Positions 1-7,311 of a stretch of DNA of 18,740 nucleotides are shown one piece after another. Every line of letters begins with the position of its first letter. The stretch's first letter is position 1. Below the pieces are notes generated by a model, which was given only the letters and a program-made list of their open reading frames with translations, was not told where the DNA came from and did not search any database. The translations under genes and the position numbers were made by a program. Origin of the DNA: Deltaproteobacteria bacterium (GTDB lineage: Bacteria > Desulfobacterota > Desulfobacteria > Desulfobacterales > JAFDFH01); NCBI GenBank assembly GCA_019309945.1, contig JAFDFH010000008.1, positions 1-18,740 of the forward strand, given 5' to 3'.

Positions 1-712
1 CTGCAACCATCAGGGCTGTACAATCATTGATTTTCTCCCTTTTATTTACATCAACTTTATTGGCCAGCAAAATCCGCACAATTTCAATGTGACCTTTGCC
101 TGCTGCCGCCATTAAAGCTGTCAGATCAAATTCTTTACCTTTTACATTTACATTGACACCCTCAGCAAGCAATTCCTGTAGTCTGTGCGCATCGCCTTTT
201 TTAGCTGCATCCACCAGTTGATCGGCTTTACTGTCAAATTGAATATCCAATTGGCTGGAAATTGCCTTTCTAAAATTAAAGACAACAATCCCTAAAAATA
301 CACCCACAACCAGATTTAAAGGTGCCTCATAAACCGATTTAGGGAACTCGATCCAAAAAGGACTGTCTAAAAGAACGAAGAAGGCCGTAATAACTCCACC
401 TGCAATTGCGCCAATCAGCCCGAAGAACAGAACATGCCCGCTGGGTGGACTCCAGTGATCGGCTATTAGAGCACGATGCCAGAGGGTCATAAAAATATCG
501 TTGCAGATCCTCCCGAGCCTGCTGTTATACTGGGAAAGCCCCAGAAACACCCCACCGCAAATGATTCCTGCAACCATCGCGACAAAGGCGATGTCAAAGG
601 CCGCACCGCAAAAGACACCGATCATCGCACCACCAAACAAATACCACCCCACGGTAATGATCTTAACAACGATTTCTCTGTGTTTAGATGGTCTGCCCCC
701 CAGACCTATCAT
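1..712 (-). CDS. Multi-pass membrane protein with C-terminal ankyrin repeats (partial, 3' end beyond the window)
   Basis: The reading frame is open on the minus strand from an ATG at 712 through position 1, so about 237 codons are visible and the C-terminus is missing. The first ~155 residues are hydrophobic and glycine-rich, with probable membrane segments near residues 14-34, 40-60, 94-114 and 130-150. From about residue 160 there are ankyrin repeats: one ends in the pattern LLAEGVNVNVKG, and the next contains TALMAAAGKGHIEIVRILL followed by DVNKREK and TALM. Ankyrin repeats bind proteins; here they probably face the cytoplasm, but the function is unknown. The gene lies 68 bp downstream of the acyl-CoA dehydrogenase on the same strand and could be the last gene of that array. 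No convincing Shine-Dalgarno sequence precedes the chosen ATG, and the frame stays open upstream, so the start is uncertain. Confidence 0.75.
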   Translation of the reverse strand, partial: MIGLGGRPSKHREIVVKIITVGWYLFGGAMIGVFCGAAFDIAFVAMVAGIICGGVFLGLSQYNSRLGRICNDIFMTLWHRALIADHWSPPSGHVLFFGLIGAIAGGVITAFFVLLDSPFWIEFPKSVYEAPLNLVVGVFLGIVVFNFRKAISSQLDIQFDSKADQLVDAAKKGDAHRLQELLAEGVNVNVKGKEFDLTALMAAAGKGHIEIVRILLANKVDVNKREKINDCTALMVA

Positions 713-780
713 TTGAAATTTTGTTCTTGCTATTGATATTGTGAACCCCTTCGTCTGAATGTGTATTACTTTTTTCCGGA

Positions 781-1944
781 TTAACAAATAATTTTTGCGA
801 TGATTTCCTTCATAATTTCCGTGGTCCCGCCACCAATGGAAAGGATGCGGTTATCGCGGAAGAGCCGTTCCACCAGGTAGCCTCGCATGTACCCGTAACC
901 CCCAAATATTTGAACGGCATCATAGGTGACCTTGTCACTAACACCGCAGGCGAAATTCTTGGCCATTGAAATTTCCTTTATTTGGTCTATTCCTGCATCC
1001 ATTTTAGCGGCCACCCGGTAAGTAAATTCACGGCTTACCTCTACCTGCGTAGCCATATCCACGAGCTTGTGGCGGGTAACCTGAAACCCGGTCAGCGGCC
1101 GTCCAAAAGCCTCGCGTTCTCTGGCGTATTGCAGGGATGCTTCCAAGGCCAGCTGGGCGGTCATATTTGCCATAACCGCCAGTTGCAGTCGTTCGGTCTG
1201 AAAGTTTTCCATGATTCCGTAAAACCCCTGATCTTCCTGCCCCAAAAGATTCTCCACCGGAACGCGACAGTCGTCCAAAAAAATCTGGGCGGTGTCAGAC
1301 GCCCACCAGCCGGTTTTCTTCAATTTTTCCGACACCGAATACCCGGGCGTGTCGGATTCAATGATCAAAAGGCTTATACCGTGGGCACCGGCCTTGCCCG
1401 TCCGCACGGCACAGGTGATCTGGTCGGCACGGTGTCCACTGGTGATGAAAGTTTTACTGCCGTTGACGATGTAGATGTCCCCTTCCCGTTTCGCCGTGGT
1501 TTGAATGTTAGCCACGTCCGACCCCCCGCCGGGTTCGGTAATGGCCAGGGCGGCAATCTTTTCTCCTTCCAGCACCGGTTTGACATAGCGTTCCTTTTGG
1601 CTCGCGGTCCCCAGGTGTATGATGGGCGGAATGGCGATATCCAAAGATCCCAGCCCGGCAACCAGGCCGCCTGAACCGCAACGCATCAGTTCTTCCCATA
1701 CGGCGATTTGGTAGAAAATGTCCCCGGGTGTTCCGCCGACTTCTTCGGGATACCCACTGCCGAGGATACCGACGTCAGCGGCCTTTTTATACAGCTCCCG
1801 GGGAAATTCGCCTTTTTCTTCCCAGTCTTCGATAAACGGCAGGATCTCTTTTTTCACAAATTCCCTTACCGAACGCCTTACCAAATCATGGGATTTGCTG
1901 AAATAATCCTGCAAACCGGCTTTTTCTCTAAATTCATATGACAT
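781..1944 (-). CDS. Acyl-CoA dehydrogenase (FAD-dependent)
   Basis: This enzyme introduces an alpha-beta double bond into an acyl-CoA and passes electrons from FAD to an electron-transfer flavoprotein in the cytoplasm. I chose the ATG at 1944 because AGGAGAGG (1954-1947) sits at ideal distance; an in-frame ATG at 1962 lacks such a site. The protein is then 387 residues, a normal family length. Visible motifs, numbered from 1944, are the FAD/substrate signature ITEPGGGSDV (135-144), REREAFGRPL near 275-284, and the C-terminal QIFGGYGYMRGY (345-356). The usual C-terminal catalytic Glu (YEGT in short/medium-chain enzymes) is absent, since the sequence reads IGGGTTEI. A Glu in QTERLQLA (E251) occupies the position used by isovaleryl-CoA and long-chain acyl-CoA dehydrogenases, so a branched or bulky substrate is plausible. 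A short ORF ending in a slippery heptamer lies just upstream. Confidence 0.93.
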   Translation of the reverse strand: MSYEFREKAGLQDYFSKSHDLVRRSVREFVKKEILPFIEDWEEKGEFPRELYKKAADVGILGSGYPEEVGGTPGDIFYQIAVWEELMRCGSGGLVAGLGSLDIAIPPIIHLGTASQKERYVKPVLEGEKIAALAITEPGGGSDVANIQTTAKREGDIYIVNGSKTFITSGHRADQITCAVRTGKAGAHGISLLIIESDTPGYSVSEKLKKTGWWASDTAQIFLDDCRVPVENLLGQEDQGFYGIMENFQTERLQLAVMANMTAQLALEASLQYAREREAFGRPLTGFQVTRHKLVDMATQVEVSREFTYRVAAKMDAGIDQIKEISMAKNFACGVSDKVTYDAVQIFGGYGYMRGYLVERLFRDNRILSIGGGTTEIMKEIIAKIIC

Positions 1945-1946
1945 AA

Positions 1947-1954
1947 GCCTCTCC
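1947..1954 (-). promoter_or_regulatory. Ribosome binding site of the acyl-CoA dehydrogenase
   Basis: AGGAGAGG on the minus strand ends two bases before the ATG at 1944, with its AGGAG core six bases upstream. It lies inside the frame that would start at 1962, and so favours 1944 as the true start. Confidence 0.7.
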
Positions 1955-1985
1955 TGTGCCATTGGCGATGCGTTTTTCTCAGAAC

Positions 1986-2063
1986 TTATATCTTTTTTCC
2001 GAATCGTCCGGCGTCCTCTTCAATTTTTACTAAAATTTCCGTTTTCGACATTTCTACTGCCAT
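1986..2063 (-). CDS. 25-residue ORF with a strong ribosome binding site and a slippery 3' end, upstream of the acyl-CoA dehydrogenase
   Basis: An ATG at 2063 is preceded by AAGGAGGAG (2076-2068), the strongest Shine-Dalgarno sequence in the window. It encodes 25 residues, MAVEMSKTEILVKIEEDAGR followed by FGKKI, then TAA. It lies 51 bp after the DUF362-ThDP fusion and 41 bp before the dehydrogenase start. I do not recognise the product. The last codons are GGA AAA AAG ATA TAA, so A AAA AAG (1998-1992) is in the correct phase for a -1 slip. A -1 shift there enters the dehydrogenase frame, which is open from this point to its start. The ORF may be a leader that couples translation, the first exon-like part of a frameshifted longer dehydrogenase, or the product of one base gained or lost in the run of six A. 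Confidence 0.5.
   Translation of the reverse strand: MAVEMSKTEILVKIEEDAGRFGKKI
1992..1998 (-). promoter_or_regulatory. Candidate -1 slippery heptamer (A AAA AAG)
   Basis: The heptamer is in the X XXY YYZ phase relative to the 25-residue ORF. This is the same heptamer used by dnaX of Escherichia coli. A -1 slip would read on as DISSEKNASP into the dehydrogenase ATG at 1962. I see no obvious downstream stem-loop, so whether it is used is inference only. Confidence 0.35.
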
Positions 2064-2114
2064 TTCGCTCCTCCTTGGCATAAGACCTTAGATGGGGTTT
2101 TGAAACCGCTTCTA

Positions 2115-5100
2115 TCATGGCTCCATCTCATCTTCCCCCACAGGCTCCCACGGATCCGGTGCGGAAACCGGGGGAACCTCTGTTTCGCTCCACGGAAACA
2201 TGAAATGGTAAAATCGACGCATCGCCTTGCCACGCTTGGGTAACTCATTCCAGGGGACATGACCGTATTGGGCCTGGAGGCCTATTTGATGAAGCGCGGG
2301 GCTGACCAGTGTGGGATCGACCCTGACATTGAGAACCGCTGTTTTGCCTTCTTCAGCCGATTTTAGGGCGCGCTCCAAGGCTGGACGGAAATCCCCTGGC
2401 TCCTCCACAAATTCACCATGGATTCCGAAAACCTCTGACAGTCGGTCGTACTTGATCCCGGGAAGAAACTCATGTCCGTAGCGGCGATCCTGGGGCCCCA
2501 AAGCTTCCCATCCCTTGCCGTAAAAATTATATTTCAAGCCCGTGAGCCATCCGTCGTTGTTGGTAATCAGATAAACAATGGGAAGCTCGTATCTGAGAGC
2601 AGTTTCGATATCGAACCCGGCGACCCCTATCCCTCCATCCCCCATCAAGGCGATTGTGGGATGATTCCTGGCCTCCGGGTCTCCTAAAGCAGCGCCTATG
2701 GCCATTCCAACACCGTGTCCAACACCGGCATGCTCCGAGGCATCCATGATTTGTCCTGAATAACGCGTTTTGGGAAAGGATGGTATGAATCCGGAAATAG
2801 TGAAACCGTCGATGATGATGCGATTCATACCGTCGTAAAGTTCTTCACATGTATCCCAGAGCGCTTTACAGAGCCATCCGTGATGAATGGGGTGATTGTC
2901 CTTGTATTTCAAAGCCTTAAGTGCAAGCTTGTCGTCATACTCATGCTGCGATTTCTGCACCCTGTGGATCCAGTCGATTCTGGTTTCCGGCGGTTTCATT
3001 TGGTTGGCTTGCATGCATTGAATCATCTGTTTGAGCACGACTTTGGGGCCGCCGATGATAATCATGTCCGTCTTTAAGTATTCCCAGATGTGTTCGGGGG
3101 ACTCGTTTATTTGAATACATTTGGGCCACCCCTGGCCGAAGGCGGAATCGAACATGCCAACCTTCATGCCAATCAACACCAGCAGGTCACACTCGGGCAA
3201 TTCTTTGCGGTTCAGTCGCCACCCTATATGATAAGGGTGGGTCTCGGGCATGGCGCCTCGACCCAGGCGCCGTCCGGTGACGAGCACCTGCGCCAATTCG
3301 GCGAACTCGGCCAGCTCCTTCCCGGCTCCGGACCAGTGAACACCATCCCCGGCAAGTATTAACGGTTTTTTCGCTTTACAAATCTTTTCGACCAGCTTTT
3401 CGATCAGCTCCGGGTCTCCGCCCGGCGGAGGCATCGGTTTTCCGGTCTCCTCGCCACGCCATTTGTGTTTTTCCAGCATCCGGGCTGATAAAGTCATGAG
3501 ATTGGGGGTCGTTACCGGACCGGACATTGAAAAAATGGGAAATTCCACCACACAAGGTCCCTTGGGATACGTTTGAGCATCCTTAAAGGCTTTGGAAATA
3601 AAATGCTTGACCGAAAAATCTCCAGCGATCCGTTGGGTCCACTTGGTGATTCGCGAAAACATGTGTTCAGCATAAGAAGGCAATCCCGTGTAGGAGCGCT
3701 CGTGTCCCGCCATCGTACCGCCGCAAATGCCCACCGCCGGTGAGCAACTGAGATAACATTGCTGCAAAGCACTTGCCAGATTGGCGGTTCCCGCGCCGCT
3801 GTTGGCATAAAATACGCCGGCCTTACCCGTTACCTTGGAATACGCCTCTGCGGCATACACCGCCGTCTGTTCATGACGTACCGTAATCAGCTTGATCCCT
3901 TTGCGGCTCATTGTGTCAATGATGCTCATCAGCTCACCGCCGTGGACACCGAAAGCGATTTCCGTACCGTGTTCCTGGAGGGCTTCGGCAAAAAGTGAAC
4001 CTGCACTTGGATAATATTCCCTTTTGCCTAAAGGGGCATCCCTGGATTCCCCGATTTTAGCGGTTTGCCCTTCTTCCTGGATTGTATAAAAAGATTCTTC
4101 AAACTCGGGTCTGCTCTTGTACCTGCGCATGATGCCGGCGACAACAGCGTCAATATTTCCAAATAGCGGGCCCAGGTCGATTCCGGCCTGTTCAAAGGCT
4201 TTACGGACATTTTCCAGTTGGGGGGGGCATCCTTTCACGGGAATCATTTCCTGGATATCCGGGTTGTCCTTGTTCGCCTGATACATACACTTTCCAATCA
4301 GGATGGTCTTTTTTTTGCCGGGTGTCGGCTTTTGTATTTTACCAAAGAGCACCTCCACGTCATCCCAGGGCTCCCCTTTCCAGGCCATGGAAAGAAAGGG
4401 AAAAACCAATGGAAGTACTTCCGCGCAGTAAGTGCACACGCTTAGGTCGATATTGCCGAGGGTTAGACCTTTAATCCCTTTTTCAGCAAATCTGATGGGA
4501 AGTTTTTTGGTTTCGTCATAGGGAAAGGTGTATTCATGCAGGGATGTGACAGCCTCAATTTTTTCTCCCACCACTTCAACATCAGACATATCAATAGGTC
4601 TGTTACGATCCTGTGCCGCAAGCACCAGATGCGGCACCCGGGAGGGGTCATAGCCAAGGATTTTGGCGCCGACCATGTCGGCCGAAAGTATGTCGGCCGA
4701 GGCGATTAGAAGATTGCTCCGTCGTATATTTCCACTATAATGAGGGCCCATTTCGTTGGAATAAATTCCATCCACCAGGGTTAAAGAAGGGGGCAGCCTG
4801 TCTGCCAGCCTCGCCACACAATGGTGCAGGTCCATTTCCGGGTGCGTGTTGTGGCATTTTTTTCGCGATTCGATATCGATCATTCCCTTGAGGTTTTTGA
4901 TTCCAAGGCTAACCACCGTTTGAAGATGGGTCTTTAATACCGGAAGATTGACGACAAAATCGCTTTGAAGAATATCGGCATTGTAGTTAAGCACCATCCC
5001 CTCGCCGATATCATATTTTTCAAACGGTCGCTGGTGGATATCGATACATTTTACGCCGTATCTTTTTTTTAAAGTATTGTATCCGAGGGATTCGAACGCA

Positions 5101-5393
5101 TGGGCCGGGGTGGCCGTGTCTTTGGGTTTTTGCAATACAATTCCCTCTCCGATGGTGATGTCATCGATGCCGTGTTCTTTTAACAAAATAACGATATTCT
5201 CTACAATCCTGGAAGTGGTGATGGTTCCCCACTTTGGAAAAGCCGCTGCTCGGGTCCAAAAAACGATATTCGGCTTAATAAAAACTTTCGCTTTTTCAGG
5301 AAGATGATCCAGACCGTGGCACAGCTCAACGGCTTTCTTGACTGAATCCATGGGTTTTTTATACATGCTGATCGAAACAAGATGTTTGTTCAT
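2115..5393 (-). CDS. DUF362 domain fused to a thiamine-diphosphate-dependent lyase/decarboxylase
   Basis: This is a 1092-residue fusion, numbered from the ATG at 5393. Residues ~1-300 are a DUF362 domain with KPN (40-42), LPVLKTH (150-156) and GIKNLKG (164-170). A linker carries four cysteines, C320, C323, C369 and C389 (in CTYC, GKC and KGCPP), which could hold an Fe-S cluster. Residues ~455 to the end form a complete ThDP enzyme of the acetolactate synthase/oxalyl-CoA decarboxylase/2-hydroxyacyl-CoA lyase superfamily: the PYR domain has the activating Glu in RHEQ (E508), a central domain lies near 660-810, and the PP domain has the ThDP-Mg motif GDG (918-920) ending at NN (945-946). Such enzymes break or form C-C bonds next to a carbonyl. 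The start at 5393 has GGGAGGAGGG upstream; an earlier in-frame TTG at 5474 does not. Lyase and dehydrogenase neighbours suggest an acyl-CoA substrate, which is inference. Confidence 0.88.
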   Translation of the reverse strand: MNKHLVSISMYKKPMDSVKKAVELCHGLDHLPEKAKVFIKPNIVFWTRAAAFPKWGTITTSRIVENIVILLKEHGIDDITIGEGIVLQKPKDTATPAHAFESLGYNTLKKRYGVKCIDIHQRPFEKYDIGEGMVLNYNADILQSDFVVNLPVLKTHLQTVVSLGIKNLKGMIDIESRKKCHNTHPEMDLHHCVARLADRLPPSLTLVDGIYSNEMGPHYSGNIRRSNLLIASADILSADMVGAKILGYDPSRVPHLVLAAQDRNRPIDMSDVEVVGEKIEAVTSLHEYTFPYDETKKLPIRFAEKGIKGLTLGNIDLSVCTYCAEVLPLVFPFLSMAWKGEPWDDVEVLFGKIQKPTPGKKKTILIGKCMYQANKDNPDIQEMIPVKGCPPQLENVRKAFEQAGIDLGPLFGNIDAVVAGIMRRYKSRPEFEESFYTIQEEGQTAKIGESRDAPLGKREYYPSAGSLFAEALQEHGTEIAFGVHGGELMSIIDTMSRKGIKLITVRHEQTAVYAAEAYSKVTGKAGVFYANSGAGTANLASALQQCYLSCSPAVGICGGTMAGHERSYTGLPSYAEHMFSRITKWTQRIAGDFSVKHFISKAFKDAQTYPKGPCVVEFPIFSMSGPVTTPNLMTLSARMLEKHKWRGEETGKPMPPPGGDPELIEKLVEKICKAKKPLILAGDGVHWSGAGKELAEFAELAQVLVTGRRLGRGAMPETHPYHIGWRLNRKELPECDLLVLIGMKVGMFDSAFGQGWPKCIQINESPEHIWEYLKTDMIIIGGPKVVLKQMIQCMQANQMKPPETRIDWIHRVQKSQHEYDDKLALKALKYKDNHPIHHGWLCKALWDTCEELYDGMNRIIIDGFTISGFIPSFPKTRYSGQIMDASEHAGVGHGVGMAIGAALGDPEARNHPTIALMGDGGIGVAGFDIETALRYELPIVYLITNNDGWLTGLKYNFYGKGWEALGPQDRRYGHEFLPGIKYDRLSEVFGIHGEFVEEPGDFRPALERALKSAEEGKTAVLNVRVDPTLVSPALHQIGLQAQYGHVPWNELPKRGKAMRRFYHFMFPWSETEVPPVSAPDPWEPVGEDEMEP

Positions 5394-5397
5394 AACG

Positions 5398-5407
5398 CCC
5401 TCCTCCC
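5398..5407 (-). promoter_or_regulatory. Ribosome binding site deciding the start of the DUF362-ThDP fusion
   Basis: GGGAGGAGGG lies four bases before the ATG at 5393. It supports this start over the in-frame TTG at 5474 and the ATG further upstream, which lack such a site. Confidence 0.75.
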
Positions 5408-5509
5408 GATTTCCTATATGAAATTGATAAATTTGCCTCTCTTTCATCTTATTTACTGGGACCGTCTTCGTCAAGAAGAGTCAGCTGCTCACTTTTAGAA
5501 AACCTGCTA

Positions 5510-5686
5510 TCAGCCGCTCCGGACCATCAGAATGTGCGCTTTGATTTCATTGAGAACGAAATAGCGCTTCAGAGCGTCGGCGATCTCTTCGTCGGTGGGT
5601 TCTTTGCCTGTTGTTTCGGTGATAAAACGCCGGACCCCCTGAATGGCATCCAAAATCAAATCGTTGGGAGGTATTTCTGTTTTCAT
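5510..5686 (-). CDS. Small conserved-looking protein of 58 residues
   Basis: ATG at 5686 to TGA at 5510 encodes 58 residues starting MKTEIPPNDLILDAIQGVRR and ending HILMVRSG. It starts 12 bp after the stop of the DUF2779 nuclease gene, with GGAAAGG just upstream, and ends 116 bp before the DUF362-ThDP start, so it fits the operon. The protein is charged and likely helical, without cysteines, signal peptide or membrane segment. The central KEPTDEEIADALKRYFVLNE resembles a helix-turn-helix-like small fold (compare the TxEEIA pattern of sigma-factor region 3), but that similarity is weak. I do not recognise a family. It could be a regulator or a small subunit of a neighbouring enzyme. Confidence 0.65.
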   Translation of the reverse strand: MKTEIPPNDLILDAIQGVRRFITETTGKEPTDEEIADALKRYFVLNEIKAHILMVRSG

Positions 5687-5698
5687 GTTACCTTTCCA

Positions 5699-7174
5699 TT
5701 ATCTCATAAGTTCATCCCTGATTCTTAACATGGCCAGGGTATCGTGACTGCAGTAAGTCAAAAGACTCCTTCTGATTTTCTGTTTTTCCTCATTCGGCGT
5801 GGATGGATCTATCATGTGCAGATATTCCACGGATGCGAAGGCACCTTCCTGGATTGTGAGATTTTTGTAGCTCATTTCCGGAATAAGGCCGGGGAGCACG
5901 GCTTTGAGTGAAAAGGAACCATGAAATTCAAGATGGTAGAAGTGCTCTTTGATAATCGCACACAGATCCTTGAATCGATCGATAGTTTTTAGTAGATCAG
6001 CTCTGCGTCCAGGCAAATATTCCGCAAGTCCATTGATAATTCGTTTTTCATAGTTTGTGTAGATGAAAATAGTTCCGTTGCTTCCCAATGTGTTCAATAA
6101 TGTGCGACCGAATTCATCTCTGGGGTCCTTGTCTTCGCTGCAAAGATATTCCCGATGCTCGATTTTTCCGTCATCAAAGAGAATGTGATCGGACCATTGG
6201 AACGGGATGGTCTGGTAGGGGCGCGTTCCTGCATAACGCGGGATGACAGGGCTGACGGTTTCAAAATCTAAAAAGTGAACCGGATACTTCACGTCCTTGA
6301 GTATCGCGCTCAAGTCCTTGGAGACGTATGCCCTGGATTCGGCGACACACGTTCGGATTCTCTGCTGGATTGCCGATAAGGGAAATGTGTCTGGAATCTC
6401 TTCGATCCGGGTGATTCCCTTCCCGCTCAAATCGATCATTCGTCCCTGGCGGATGCCCGTCAGGTCGAAGATCCAGTTTTCGGGCCTATTCCGGGTACAG
6501 TGCTCCCAGAACTCACAGGTGTGAGGCTGGTGGCAGTGACGGGAAGGTTCAACATTGGGCGACTGGGACCGGGACAGCATTGCTTTGAGTTCGATCAGGT
6601 TTTCCTGAACGAAATTCTGCAGATGGATAGCATTACTGGTAACGTCTCCGAGGATAAATAATTTCTTCAGGTCGAGCCGCTTACCGTCAAAAACATACTC
6701 CCGGTTGATATGCATCAGGAATACCTGGTCAAGATCCAGCCCGGCAGTTTTCAGAACATGATACTGGACCGCCACATCCGTTAAATACTCATCTTTCACC
6801 GAGGTTGCCGACTTCACCTCGATGAGGTTCCAGCGCTTATCCGTTCTTCGCTCCAAAATATCCGCGCGGATCCGGACGTCATCCTCGAGAAAGGCTGCTT
6901 CGAACAAAGCTCCCATATTGCGGTCATGAATAGCTTTGATGGTGGACGCTACTGCGTCTTCGTGGTGCCGGTGGTCTTCGGAGATCAAAATACCACCCGG
7001 GAAAAACTCCGTGGCTAAAAAGCCGACCTCGTGACCCATGTCAAAAATCGCCTGCTGCAGAGGTGTGATTTCCGAAGCCAACTCTCTGTTATAGCACTGG
7101 TACCACAGCCGCAGCGGACACTGAAGGCCGGAGAGAAATCGGGATTTGGAAAGTGTCGGTGGCGTTGCAATCAT
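5699..7174 (-). CDS. DUF2779-type protein: Cas4/RecB-like nuclease domain plus DEDDy-type exonuclease domain
   Basis: This 491-residue protein combines two nuclease-like parts. The N-terminal ~230 residues resemble Cas4/RecB PD-(D/E)XK nucleases: D105 in RAD, then E119-V-K121, then the QYHVL helix. Cysteines placed as in Fe-S-containing Cas4-type nucleases are C19 (in LQCPLRLWY) and C214, C220 and C226. The C-terminal ~200 residues (DUF2779) carry an RNase H-like exonuclease signature: D303-F-E305, a probable second acidic site at D399/D403, and Y474-x3-D478 (YCSHD), the DEDDy form. It should act on nucleic acid ends in the cytoplasm. No cas1, cas2 or CRISPR repeats are nearby, so a CRISPR role is not supported. 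It sits inside a metabolic-looking gene array, which is unexpected. The ATG at 7174 has only a weak AAAAG before it. Confidence 0.82.
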   Translation of the reverse strand: MIATPPTLSKSRFLSGLQCPLRLWYQCYNRELASEITPLQQAIFDMGHEVGFLATEFFPGGILISEDHRHHEDAVASTIKAIHDRNMGALFEAAFLEDDVRIRADILERRTDKRWNLIEVKSATSVKDEYLTDVAVQYHVLKTAGLDLDQVFLMHINREYVFDGKRLDLKKLFILGDVTSNAIHLQNFVQENLIELKAMLSRSQSPNVEPSRHCHQPHTCEFWEHCTRNRPENWIFDLTGIRQGRMIDLSGKGITRIEEIPDTFPLSAIQQRIRTCVAESRAYVSKDLSAILKDVKYPVHFLDFETVSPVIPRYAGTRPYQTIPFQWSDHILFDDGKIEHREYLCSEDKDPRDEFGRTLLNTLGSNGTIFIYTNYEKRIINGLAEYLPGRRADLLKTIDRFKDLCAIIKEHFYHLEFHGSFSLKAVLPGLIPEMSYKNLTIQEGAFASVEYLHMIDPSTPNEEKQKIRRSLLTYCSHDTLAMLRIRDELMR

Positions 7175-7311
7175 CTTTTAAATCGGGTTCAACTGATTTA
7201 CAAATGGATGTCCCACGCGTCCCTATGCCGAGATCCATGTGACCAAAATAGACTTGCCCCATTTCTCTACAGGCTTTGACACCATTCTCTAAGACTCCAG
7301 CACTTTGCTGC

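Noticed and set aside
476..736. A plus-strand 86-codon frame near the left end
   Set aside because: It is opposite the membrane-ankyrin gene, whose hydrophobic segments and ankyrin repeats give much better support for minus-strand coding.
982..1674. A 230-codon plus-strand frame opposite the acyl-CoA dehydrogenase
   Set aside because: It is the complement of a clearly coding, motif-rich gene and has no recognisable domain or ribosome site; a shadow frame.
5699..7174. A CRISPR-associated Cas4 interpretation of the nuclease
   Set aside because: No CRISPR repeats, cas1 or cas2 are visible, and the C-terminal DUF2779 exonuclease part is not found in ordinary Cas4.
7097..7311. An open minus-strand frame between the lyase-like and nuclease genes reading ENGVKACREMGQVYFGHMDL
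   Set aside because: It has no good start or ribosome site and overlaps the nuclease start in another frame. An ATGA overlap at 7314 leads to a stop after eight codons. Possibly gene debris, but not enough to call.
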